Positions 1 to 11,700 of a stretch of DNA of 64,000 nt are shown piece after piece; the first letter of the stretch is position 1, and every line of letters begins with the position of its first letter. Both the position numbers and the translations under genes were made by a program. This DNA is from Syngnathus acus (taxonomy: Eukaryota; Chordata; Actinopteri; Syngnathiformes; Syngnathidae): the NCBI RefSeq assembly GCF_901709675.1, contig NC_051102.1, forward strand, positions 340,912 to 404,911, in the 5' to 3' direction. A model generated the notes under the pieces. That model was not told the origin of the DNA. It worked only from the letters and a program-made list of their open reading frames with translations, and made no database searches.

Positions 1-1513
1 TCGAAGTCACTGAGGTAGTTAAAAAACTCCTCTGTGGCAAGGCCCCGGGGGTGGATGAGATCCGCCCGGAGTTCTTAAAGGCTCTGGATGTTGTGGGGAT
101 GTCATGGCTGACACCCCTCTACAACATTGCGTGGACATCAAGGACGGTGCCTCTGGATTGGCAGACTGGGGTGGTGGTTCCCCTCTTTAAGAAGGGGGAC
201 CGGAGGGTGTGTTCCAATTACAGGGGAATCACACTCCTCAGCCTCCCTGGTAAGGTCTATTCAGGGGTGCTGAAGAGGAGGGTCCATCGGGAGGTCGAAC
301 CTCGGATTCAGGAGGAGCAGTGTGGCTTTCGTCCTGGCCGTGGAACAGTGGACCAGCTCTACACCCTCGGCAGGATCCTCGAGGGTGCATGGGAGTTCGC
401 CCAACCAGTCCACATGTGTTTTGTGGACTTGGAGAAGGCGTTCGACCGTGTCCCTCGGGAGGTTCTGTGAAGGGAGTACGGGGTGCTGGGCCAACTGATA
501 AGGGCGGTTCGGTCCCTGTATCACCGATGCCAGAGTTTGGTCCGCATTTCCGGCAGTAAGTCGGATTCGGTTGGACTCCGCCAAGGCTGCCCTTTGTCAC
601 CGATTCTGTTCATAATTTTTATGGACAGAATTTCTAGGCGCAGCCGAGGCGTTGAGGGGGTCCGGTTTGGGGACCTCAGCATCGCGTCTCTGCTTTTTGC
701 AGACGACGTGGTGCTGTTGGCTTCTTCAGGCCGTGATCTCCAGCTCTCACTGGAGCGGTTCGCAGCCGAGTGTGAAGCGGTCGGGATGAGGGTCAGCACC
801 TCCAAATCCGAGTCCATGGTCCTCGGTCGGAAAAGGGTGGAATGCCCTCTCCGGATCGGGGATGAGATCCTGCCCCAAGTGGAGGAGTTCAAGTATCTTG
901 GGGTCTTGTTCACGAGTGAGGGGAGGATGGAGCGCGAGATTGACAGGCGGATCGGTGCAGCGTCGGCAGTAATGCGGACTCTGTACCGGTCCGTCGTGGT
1001 AAAGAGAGAGCTGAATCAAAAGGCAAAGCTCTCAATTTACCGGTCGATTTACGCTCCTACCCTCACCTATGGTCACGAGCTATGGGTCGTGACCGAAAGA
1101 ACGAGATCCCGGATACAAGCGGCTGAAATGAGTTTCCTCCGCAGGATGTCCGGGCTCTCCCTTAGAGATAGAGTGAGAAGCTCGGTCATCCGGGAGAGAC
1201 TCGGAGTAGAGTCGCTACTCCTCCAAGTTGAGAGGAGCCAGATGAGATGGCTCGGGCATCTCATCAGGATGCCTCCTGGACTTCTCCCTGGGGAGGTGTT
1301 CTGAGCATGTCCCACCGGTAGGAGACCCCGGGGACGACCCAGGACGCGCTGGAGAGACTATGTCTCAGCTGGCCTGGGAACACCTTGGGATCCCCCGGGA
1401 TGAGCTGGATGATGTGGCTGGGGAAAGGGAAGTCTGGGAGTCCCTCCTAAAGCTGCTGCCCCCGCGACCCGACCCCGGATAAGCGGAAGAAGATGGATTG
1501 CTGGATGGATGGA
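1..1513 (+). mobile_element. Rex3-like (RTE-clade) LINE, 5'-truncated by the window edge
   Basis: This non-LTR retrotransposon body runs in from before base 1. It holds the RT and C-terminal part of the polyprotein and ends near 1513 in GGAT-type short repeats (gctggatggatgg), the tail expected of Rex3-type elements. It lies in the intron downstream of the last visible ephb3 exon, on the strand opposite to the gene. A second copy of the family is at 43532-45850 on the minus strand. The clade name rests on remembered motifs and the GATG-type tail, not on a search. Confidence 0.85.
3..1482 (+). pseudogene. Broken reverse transcriptase ORF of the Rex3-like LINE
   Basis: The frame is open from base 3. 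RT motifs appear in order: GKAPGVDEIRPEF, SNYRGITLLSLPGK, EEQCGFRPGRGT, motif A FVDLEKAFDRVP with its catalytic Asp, then GLRQGCPLSP and motif C LLFADDVVLL. A TGA at 468-470, right after PREVL, interrupts it beside what looks like a small in-frame deletion. The same frame then continues to a second TGA at 1302-1304 (GEVF then ACPTGRRPRG, probably a CGA to TGA change). A one-base deletion near 1365 shifts the end (QLAWEHLGIP). The catalytic residues survive, but two stops and a frameshift make the copy dead. Confidence 0.85.
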
Positions 1514-2018
1514 AAAACAACCTGATTTTTCCACCAATTCATACCATTCCAAAGTCAAAATGTTCAACTCGCACAGAACCTCTTTGAAAGGTTCCCACTT
1601 TGTTTGTTTCCATATTTTGATAATTGTTCAACAGATTCACATGGCAAAAAAATTGGAACTTCCACATTTTCATTGCATTCATTCAATGCAAAAATATGAC
1701 ATATTGACCTGAAAGCACCTCAGAGTTGTACTATGACAAACATTAGCCCACGATCAGTGAAAAAAAGAAACGAGTTGTGCTGTGGTCATGTCAGCGTCAC
1801 AATTTGTTGTCTTCATGCAAATGTTTAAACGGCACACTAACAGTGTATTTAACTCGGTTAATTCACGTAGGAAGGAAAAATAAATAAACAGAGCAAAACA
1901 TTGTCCTGATTGAATAGGGGGGATTGTGCAAACGCAAAACTTATTTCCTCCCTGGGCCAGGTGACTTTATTCAATCAGGTGCTTAACGGAACAGGCTTGA
2001 CCAATAAAGCTGGCTTAC
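1514..2018. other. ephb3 intron 9 (part): nothing recognised
   Basis: This AT-rich intronic sequence lies between the Rex3-like LINE and the exon 9 donor site at 2018. I searched it by eye on the minus strand for the kinase-start exon (juxtamembrane YIDPFTYEDP motif) and did not find it. That exon must therefore lie beyond base 1. Confidence 0.6.
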
Positions 2019-2071
2019 TGTATTGCTGTAGTTTCTCGGTGTACTCTAGCTCAGAGCCACTGCGCTGCTTC
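2019..2071 (-). CDS. ephb3: ephb3 exon 9: juxtamembrane start
   Basis: A 53-nt exon in phase 2, with acceptor ttatag just above 2071 and donor gtaagc just below 2019. Its first base completes Lys560, and it then encodes KQRSGSELEYTEKLQQY and one base of codon 578. This is the basic stop-transfer and juxtamembrane segment just inside the membrane. The two regulatory juxtamembrane tyrosines of the family should be in the next exon, beyond the window. Confidence 0.9.
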
Positions 2072-5000
2072 CTATAAACAAAAGTCACATTAACATTCAT
2101 TAGTCTTGACTTTTTCCAGGTAAACATATTTCCGCCATCAGATGAATCCCCTGAACAACTTTGTTTATTTGCTGCAAGATTGGCTTCATTTTGAAAGTTA
2201 AGTACACTCACTTTATGAAAGCATGCGCTGCATGGAAGTCATGGTCGAGAAGATTTTTTAGGTATCGGTACTTGGGAATTTAATTTCTATCCACCTTCAG
2301 CCCCTGCATTTAAAAACAGTTGTCTATACATCAAAATTCTTTGTGAAAGTGGGCTTGCTACCTTTTAAACATCTGCAGAAAAGACGTAAATAAGCATGTA
2401 AATGGAGAGTTTCCTGAAGAACCCCCCCCACACACACACACACACACATTTGCTGCTTTGCTGAAACTACGGTGGAATATCCATCTCTGGTTCACAAGGA
2501 AAGTTAAAAAGAAGGAATTGGAAGCATCCCAAAATACAACAAGAGAAACGTAGGAGATGGAAGGCCACAGCCAGCCGAGAGGATGCAGACGTGATTGTGC
2601 GTTCGAAAAAAACAATCTTGCCCTATTTTCAAGGACAGCGCATCTGCGACGCAGCAGATCCTGATTTTCATATTATATTTTGGCGCTCTCCAAGCGCACA
2701 CTTCATGGAGCAGATGTTGAGACAACAGTATGCGAGTAGCGCATCATATTGAGAATGAAAGGAGTCGTTTTGATTGGCCAGTGTATCACTCCCGTTGCGC
2801 ATTAAGTCATACTAGGAACGTTGCAACCGTGGCAAACGTCGGCTTGTTTACACTGCACGTTGAGTACAGTTCACATCTTCCTAACAGTTTTAAACAGCAC
2901 CCCCCATCCCCTTTTAAATACAAGACATTTTTTACATTAGTATCAGTACTTCAACTTGTGTATTCTTTCCACCTCTGAAGGCAAGTAAACATTTAATTAG
3001 CCCCTTTGTTCAGACTCTAATTCGCTAAATGAAACACGTAGCTCACGTTGTCAGAGCTGCCGTGCACTTACTTGAGGCAGACAACAGCAATTACCACCAT
3101 GGCAACAATGACCACCAACCCTGCAGAGGCGGAGCCTATGATGAGAGGCAGCTGGTCCTGCACAGACTTCTGAGGATCACCTGGACCGAATCACACAAAA
3201 AGGCACAAATGAGTACCTGGCAAAGCGTGGCTGGAGGAATGAGAGTGTTGTGTACCACCTGGATAGCAGAACCCATTAAAACTGTGAAACTATCAAACCG
3301 TAAAGCATAGCAACAGATCAGCCCGGCGATAAACAGAGGTCTTACTGTGCAGGCTGGTGCTGATGTCCATGGGGTTGCTGTAGCGACCATATCCTGCCAC
3401 AGTGCGAGCTCTGACCTGCACCACATAGGGCGTGGCAGCTCTAAGCCCCTCCACCTTGGCTGAGCTGTGCTGGGATGTTACTGTGTGTGACATAGCCTGA
3501 CCCTGGAAGACGTTGACATATCATGATTTACAGATGGCTTTGCATCCTCACAAATAAGGACATTTTTCTAACTTCTGTGGTGTACAAGCAGGACTGAGCA
3601 GCTGAATTGATAAAAGGTTATACAGTGGAGCCTCGGTTTTTGACCACAATCCGTTCCAGAAGGCGGTTCGAGAAGCTTATCGGTCGAATTCCGAATCATA
3701 TTTTCCCATTACAAATAATGGAAAAAAAAAATCCATTCCAAGCCCGCCCAAAAAAAACCCGCCTTTTGTAAGCATTTTTTCATTTGCGCATTTTTGTCCA
3801 ATCGCGCAACTGTAGCGCACCACCGAACGCGCAACCGTAGCGCGTCGCCGACCGCGCAACTGCACCGCGCTGGTCGCATTATTGTGACAGAGCCGTCGCT
3901 GAAATTTAGGAAATATTTTTAAAGTCCTGCTATACTTTCCAAAATTTAAGTGGACAGCAGTGCGCAGGGAGCTTAATTTTGTCCGATCGCGCAACTGCAG
4001 CGCACCGCCGAACGCGCAACCGTTGCACGCCGCCGACCGCGCAACTGTACCGCGCTGGTCGCATTATTGTGACAGAGCGGTCGCTAAAATTTAGAAAATA
4101 TTTTTAAAGTCCTAATGTACTTTCCAAAATTTAAATGGACCTCAGTGCGCAGGGAGCTTAATTTGGTCCGATCGCGTAACCGCAGCACGCTGGGCGCTCA
4201 GTGTCGCATTGCTTTAGGGGCGTCTTTGTGTTTTAGGATGGCTTTACTGCTCCCACTTGCTTCCTTTGGAGGCATGATTAGAGTTGATGCAATCCTCAGA
4301 GTAACGAGAACGTAATAACGAACGGTGTCAGTTGGCATGCGGGTCCTCTCGGCTCATCTCGCGAGGTTCGACAACCGAATTTCGTCCGACATCCGAAGCA
4401 TAAAAATCTCGAATTTTTTGTTCGAATACCGATTTGTTCGAGAACCGGGACGTTCGAAAACCGAGGCTACACTGTATTTTGAATTTCAATTGCTATTCGC
4501 AGACCGAGTCCTGCTGCAAGAAATTGACGTCACATTAATAGTTCAAACCATAAATATACTACAAAGTTAAAAGTTAAGTTAAAGTTAAAGTCCCAATGAT
4601 CGTCACACACACACCTGGGTGTGGTGAAATTTGTCCTCTGCATTTAACCCATCCCCGTGTGATTTTAATCCATCCCCTGGGGGAGAGGGGAGCAGTGAGC
4701 ATCAGCGGTGCCGCGCTCGGGAATCAGTTGGTGATCTAACCCCCCAATTCCAACCCTTAATGCTGAGTGCCAAGCAGGGAGGCAATGGGTCCCATTTTTA
4801 TAGTCTTTGGTATGACCCGGCCGGGGTTTGAACCCACAACCTTCCAGTCTCAGGGCGGACACTCTACCACTAGGACACTGAGCTGAAAACAGTTTTAAAT
4901 CATTTTGAGCTCAACATTACCCTTAAAACAAATGACTTGCACATGCGGTGAAGTCTCTGCGTAACTTCCATAAACAACTAGTTGAACGAATGAGTTGACG

Positions 5001-8000
5001 GAGGTGGATGTAACAACTAGGGCTAAACAAATACCTTACATGTAACTCGAAAATCAACTTCATCATACTTCCTTGATACCGATTCCTATTTAGACAAGTC
5101 TAACCATTTAATGCAGGGGTCACCAACCTTTCTTAAACCAAGAGCTACTTCCAGGGTACTGATTAAGGCAAAAGGCTACCAGTTTAACACACACTTCTGA
5201 AACAGCCAATTTGCTCAATTTAGCTTTCACTATGTTTATTATTGTCATTTACAGTTCACATGTGTGATTTTAACAAGAATAGCAAAAACACAGTCAAACC
5301 TCGGTTTTCGACCACAATCCGTTCCAGAAGGCGGTTCGAGAAGCGAATAGGTCGAATTCCGAATCTATTTTTCCCATTACAAATAATAGAATAAATTTTA
5401 GTCCGTTCCAAGGCTAAAACAAACGCCTTTTTTTAAGCATTTTTTCATTTGCGCATTTTTGTCCGATCGCGCAACTGTAGCGCACCACCGAACGCGCAAC
5501 CGTAGCGCGTCGCCGACCGCGCAAGTGCACCGTGCTGGTCGCATTATTGTGACAGAGCCGTCGCTGAAATTTAGAAAATATTTTTAAAGTCCTGATGTAC
5601 TTTCCAAAATTTAAGTGGACCTCAGTGCGCAGGGAGCTTAATTTGGTCCGATCGCGCAACTGCGGCGCACCGCCGAACGTGCAACCGTAGCGCGCCGCCG
5701 ACCGCGCAACTGCACAGCGCTGGTCGCATTATTGTGACAGAGCCGTCGCTGAAATTTAGAAAATATTTTTAAAGTCCCGCTGTACTTTCCAAAATTTAAG
5801 TGGACCTCAGTGCGCAGGGAGCTTAATTTGGTTCGATCGCGCAACCGCAGCGCGCCGGGCGCTCACTGTCGCATTGCTTTAAGGGCGTCTTTATGTTTTA
5901 AGATGGTTTTACTGCTCCCACTTGCTTTCTTTGGAGGCATGATTAGGGGTTAATACAATCCTCAAAGTAACGAAAATACAATAACTACGGAGTCAGTCGG
6001 CATCCGGGCCGCGCGGTCGGGTTTTCTCGGGTCCTCCCGGCTCATCTCGCGAGGTTCGACCTCCGAATTTTGTTCAACAACCGAAGCCAAAAAAAATCCC
6101 GAATTTTTTTGTTCAAATTCAGATTTGTTCGAGAACCGGGACGTTCGGAAACCGAGGTTTGACTGTAAAATAAATAGATGCAGCTCACTGACAAGTGCCG
6201 CTATTTGAGCTAATTTTAGAACAGTCCTGCCGGGGACTCATGCGGTCCTCATGGGCAACCTGGTGCCCGCGGGCACCATGTTGGTGACCCCTGATTTAAT
6301 GAGACCAGCTCTTTAATTTTACTTCAGAATATTGTAATTACTTTAGGACAGGACTGAAAAATTTACAGCGGCAATTTAAAGTATTACTAATGTGAAAATA
6401 AAACTCTCTGCTTCCTAAACAGTCATCATCATGTAAGCGTACACTCCCACTGAGCATCTTTCTGCAATATGAAGGTCGTTGGACTGTCGGAGGTCATAAA
6501 AGAAACACATTAAACCTTACAGGCTCTTGCCGGGAATTTGATCAATAGCAACGATTCAACATTGCAAGAGCTACTGAGGCCCTCCATCAATAGAAATGAC
6601 TCCCTCATATGCACCACTTTCATATTGTATTTCCCAGCATATGGAAAAGATGAAAACTCCAACTCACCCTTTCATGGTATTTAATCTCGTAGTCCAGAAT
6701 GACCCCATTAGGTTTCTCCGGGGGCAGCCATGATAGACTCAGGGTGTCTGCGGTGGAACGCATCAGATGGACTGTTGGAACTGCGGAGGGGGCTGGAGGA
6801 AAAAAAAAAAAAGGATCATACAAAACTCTTCAGTGTCTGTGTGGTTTTGTTTTATTTGTTTGCTTCTTGGTTTAGTTCACCTTAAGGTGCTTTGACCCTT
6901 CCGAATGTGTCTGCCAGTCAAGGACCAAAATTTTGCTATTGCTCACCTGCCTTCAAAGCAAAGCTTCCAGTAAGATCTCCATCCATCCATCCATTTTCTG
7001 TACCGCTTAGTCCCCACGGGGGTCGCGGGCGTGCTGGAGCCTATCCCAGCTGTCATCGGGCAGTAGGCGGGGGACACCCTGAACCGGTTGCCAGCCAATC
7101 GTGTGCAGGGCACACAGAGACAAACAACCATTCGCACTCGCACTCACACCTAGGGACAATTTGGAGTGCTCAATCGGCCTACCAAGCATGTTTTTGGGAT
7201 GTGGGGGGAAACCGGAGTGCCCGGAGAAAACCCACGCGGGCCCGGGGAGAACATGCAAACTCCACACAGGGAGGGCCGGAAGTGGAATCGAACCCGCACC
7301 CTCCTAACTGTGAGGCGGACGTGCTACCCAGTGCGCCACCGAGCCGCCTCCAGTAAGATCTTCCAAATTAAATTAAAGTATAGATTTAATAGGCTCAACA
7401 GTCCAGATGTAATGGCTGAAGAAATGGTGCATGTTTCACATTTCCTGCATGGATTGGTGAATCCTGGAAGTGACTCATCTCACAGCCATTGTCTACGTTC
7501 CATTAACCGCAGTAAAGTGGATTAAGTGTGGGTTGACTTAAGTGATTACAGTGTGTGAAAGGTGCTGAAAACTTTGCTTGGCCAAGACATATGAAGGTGA
7601 CATTGGTTTACACAAGTGCTTCTTTAAATTTAATCCATGTCATCAGTGTTTACTGTTGCTAATACTTAGAGACAGAGAAGAGAGTAAGTCACATATTGTT
7701 GCTGTCGTCAAATCTCATATTTCCAAATATGGTCAGTCGCCCGTCCAGTCATCCATCCGCACACCCGTCCATTTTTTTTATGTTTATCCAAGGTTGGGTC
7801 ACAGGGACAGTTGTGAGTGACGATCCGTATGTGAAAGTTATAAGGAAATCTCATGTTCTTTAATAAAGCAAGTCGAGTCCCAAGTCCTGCAACTGTCAAC
7901 TGATTAAAGTTATAAAGAAATCTCATGTCCTTCAATAAAGCAAGTAGAGTCCCAAATTCTGCAACTGTCAATTGACTAAAGTTGAGGCATGTGTTGCGAA

Positions 8001-8541
8001 GTCGCTCATTAAGACAATCATTGACATTGACAAAGCGTGAGATCCGATTAAAAGGCTCTTTCATTGTGCTTTTAAGTGATATTGATTGGGGAAGGACTAT
8101 GGATTCACTTGGTTTGTGAACACACATGTAGCATCATTGACAAGTCTACTAACCAGCCTGGTTGGTGGTGATGTTGACTGTCGAGTAACGGGGGGAGGCG
8201 GGGTTCTTCCCGGAGACACCGTTAACCGCCTGCACCTCGAAGCTGTAGCGGGTGTGAGCCTGCAGATTCCTCACCACCACCTTCCTCTGCCTCAACCCAA
8301 GCCTTCTAGGGGAGATGTCCACGTTGTCGTCGCAGCGCGTGCACGGGCTGCGGTCTCGCAGGCATTTCTTACACACCACGTTATACACTAGGTCACTCCT
8401 CCCACCCGTGTCTTCAGGTTCCTCCCATTCCAGGGAAAGCGAGGTCTCATTCACGCTGGAGATTACATTGCAAGGGGCAGATGGGATAGCTGCAAGGTGT
8501 TCAAAACAGAAGTCAATCATTCCTTATATAGTAGAAATAGA

Positions 8542-8577
<36 letters not shown>

Positions 8578-8623
8578 TAAAAATGAAAATAAAAATAAAA
8601 ATAAAAATAAAAATAAAATAATT

Positions 8624-8709
<86 letters not shown>

Positions 8710-11700
8710 CATCATCATCATAATTATTATGATTACCGTTTTTTTCCGTGTATAATACGCAAAATTTAACTAATTTATTGTCCTAAAATCTGGGGTGCGC
8801 ATTATACATGGGTACAAATTTTAAATTTTTTTTATTTTTTTTAAATTCTTTTTTTTTTTTTTTTAAGAAAATCATGGTACAACAAAACCAACAACAGGAC
8901 TGACCGACAAAGACGTGGAACAAAAAGACAGGGTGACATTACCCAAGACAGGAACAGAAACCAAACAGACATCATGACAGTAACACATGCAATGATCCGA
9001 CGGTGAGCGAGGGGCAGACAGGACTTAAATACAAAACACGTTACAAGAACAATAGTGTGTTTGTACTGTGCTCTGGTCATTTCGTCAAAGAAGGGATAAT
9101 AGTCCTCTTCTCTTCTTGACTGACAATGAATGTGATAGTTTAATACAATCAGCAAATAACAAAATGCGTATTACAGGTAATATTTTATTTCACAACACTT
9201 TGCCTTGTTCCTTTCGTCTCTGCTGTTCACTTCAAACACGCTCCATACGAACGCAATGCTCTCGTATCAGACGCTTGCTCGATCACCTGCTCGTTTGCTG
9301 TCACAATGTACCCTACACAAATCCGAAACATTTGTTGCGGCTCCGAGTCACGACGAGGGGCAAGTTTTGGTTTCCAAGGGTGTTTTTATTCCTCTTCAAC
9401 GTCTCTCCCATACAGAGCCGCCTTTTTCACATGTCCGCACGTCACTTTCCTCTCTTTTCATCTGATCGCGGTGGTGCCTTTATGGGCAGTCGGAGAAATC
9501 AACGCCAACAAAAAAAAATACATCCAGCCTAGTTAAGACCATACCAAAGACTATAAAAATGGGACCCATTGCCTCCCTGCGTGTGTGACGATCATTGGGA
9601 CTTAAAAAAAAAAAAAAGGAAAAAAAAAAAAAAAATTGGGTGCGTATTATACATGGGTACAGGCTTTTTTCCAGCATCAACATGCCATTTTTAGGGTGCG
9701 TATTATACATGGGGGCGCATTATACACGGAAAAAAACGGTATTATTATTATTATTATTATGTCAGGCTTTTCCTGACATTTTTGGAGTCTTTTCTTACAG
9801 CACAAAGCTGTATAGTCAGCATGGGGGTTTCACAGCATCAGAGGGGTCTCATTGTTCAAAAATATCAGTCAGGAAAAGTTTAAAAATAATTTCCAAGGCT
9901 TTAAATATATAATTTGAACACAGGGAAGACAGCCATCGTTTAGGCGAGAATCCTCGTCCAAACCGGCCAGCCACTAACTTTGCCCTCAACCACGTACGAT
10001 CCCCCTCGCCCTGTCCTTTCTAATTAGAAAGAGACAGTTGAGAGTGGAGCCTCTTCGAACTGGATGCCCGACGAATAAAACGCACGCTGAGCCCAAGCTG
10101 CCGACCGGTTCGATTGAACTTGTGCAACACCACACAAAGAACAGGCTGGCACACAAGCTCAGCCAGGACACAGGGACACAAGTGTCAAGCCTGACTGTGT
10201 GTTTGTATGTTTAGTTGGTGGTGCTCCTTGAGTTCCTGCCTGCCTGCCTGTGTGTGCGTGTGTGCGTGTGTGTGTGTGTGCATGTGAGTGTGTGTGTGTG
10301 TGTGTGTGTGTGCATGTGTGTGTGTGTGTGCGTGTGGTCTGGTCAGCGTCAGAGTGCACACTGTTCCCGCGACAGTGATCTGCGGAGGCCGTGTGTGTCA
10401 TTTAACGTGTGGAAGGCCTCCCCAGGAATGATTTTACACAGTCGAGGCAGCTCATGTCACTCTCCATCAGGACCAAGGCTGGGCTAAGAGCTTTGTCCAT
10501 CCACAACTGATATGGACTCTATCAGATCACATTAGTATCAGCAAGCCAGCACTTTGCTACTGTCATAGCAAACACTTGTTTACTTATTGTCTGATGACAA
10601 CTGTGTATATCAGGTTGTATTTTAATGCAGCAGTATTAACTGCCGTTGACAACTATAGACGTCAAAATTACATTTTTGTGAAATTCTCATTGTCTGTGGA
10701 ATTATATGTTTATGTGAAACCTGTCTGTCGCGCAAAGAAAGGTTGAGGACTGCTGTACTGTGCCTAAAAAATATTAATTAAATGATTTTGCGCATTGCTC
10801 TGTTCTTGTTAAATGCCATAAAGCCCAGGCAAGATTTATTTGAGCATTTGCGTTGCAGGACAACTCACTTGTGCAGACAGTGTCAGGCGAGTCGCTATCA
10901 GAGCGGTAAAAGCCACTTTGGCAGGGACAAACGCTGGCCCCTCGGGCTCCGGTGCGACTGTTGGACGGGCAGGCCACACAGGAACCGTCGCCAAATTTGG
11001 ATTTGAAAGTCCCGGGGATGCAGGCTGGATGAGAGAAGAGAAGAAATCTGTGTTGGTATTGGAAGTAACCATGTACAAATATTTTGTGAAGGTACTGATG
11101 TAGATTGATTTTATTTATTTAGATGTATTTATTTTTATTTATTTATTTTTTTAACTAAATTTTAGCATTGGTTGGTGCTTAAGTGCTTTTGCCGCTTCCG
11201 GAAGATATAAAGCAAACAAGAAAAAGGAGTGCTGTCACAGTAAGACAAGTGGCCGTCACGCCTGTCCACAAACAAAAAAAAGTGCATTGATGAAGCTCAC
11301 TATTTATGGAGATGTCAGTACCCGAGTGAGAAATGCACCACATTTAAGAAACCATTATCTTTATATTTGCATCTGGTCTCCCTCTTTTTCCAGGTGACAT
11401 TAATCTCTCGAAGCTTGGATGACCGTGTCGTTTAATGCCGAAGAGGTGGAAATAAAGATGACGATAGAGCGCTGACAGGAGATTGCTGTTTTCACACAAA
11501 CAGAGATGCAGAATGCCTTCCAGGGGACGGATACACCCTAAACCTATCCATCAGCAGGCAGCCCTCAGGATACCATCAAGCCTCCAAATGCATACAGAGC
11601 TCTCTCATAATTAGCCTATAAATCAACTCTGGGTTTGAAGGAATGTCAACAAGACACAGATTAGCTCGGAAGAGTTATTCGGAAAAATAGATAGTGTTTG

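Larger units (their letters stand above)
3503..6667. other. ephb3 intron 6: nested small DNA elements and a SINE
   Basis: About 3.2 kb of intron. It holds a TA-flanked MITE (3623-4474), a tRNA-derived SINE (about 4568-4885) and a hAT-type MITE (5114-6293) that itself contains a second copy of the TA-flanked MITE (5291-6165). The remainder (6294-6667) is unique-looking. Confidence 0.7.
6793..8153. other. ephb3 intron 5: SINE and a 72-bp tandem duplication
   Basis: About 1.4 kb of intron. It contains a SINE (6979-7348) with a clear target duplication, and a twofold 72-bp tandem repeat (7837-7980). The rest is unremarkable. Confidence 0.7.
8490..10868. other. ephb3 intron 4: TAA and GT microsatellites and a MITE
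   Basis: About 2.4 kb of intron holding a long (TAA)n tract (8546-8709), a 1-kb TA-flanked MITE (8736-9739) and a (GT)n tract (about 10246-10333). I recognise nothing else. Confidence 0.7.

Noticed and set aside
1514-2018. Search for the first ephb3 kinase exon
   Set aside because: No YIDPFTYEDP-type coding sequence on the minus strand; the exon must lie outside the window.
4800-4885. tRNA-like A and B boxes
   Set aside because: They belong to the head of a dispersed SINE whose body follows; no cloverleaf with a proper acceptor stem was evident.
8315-8755. Long ORFs on both strands at 8.3-8.8 kb
   Set aside because: Poly-Ile/Asn translations of the TAA microsatellite, partly overlapping exon 5 in the wrong frame.
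9205-9465. 86-codon ORF identical in two MITE copies
   Set aside because: The DNA is identical over a longer stretch in all frames, so the identity reflects recent copying, not coding constraint.
10159-10401. Thr/His-rich ORF
   Set aside because: Translation of the GT microsatellite.
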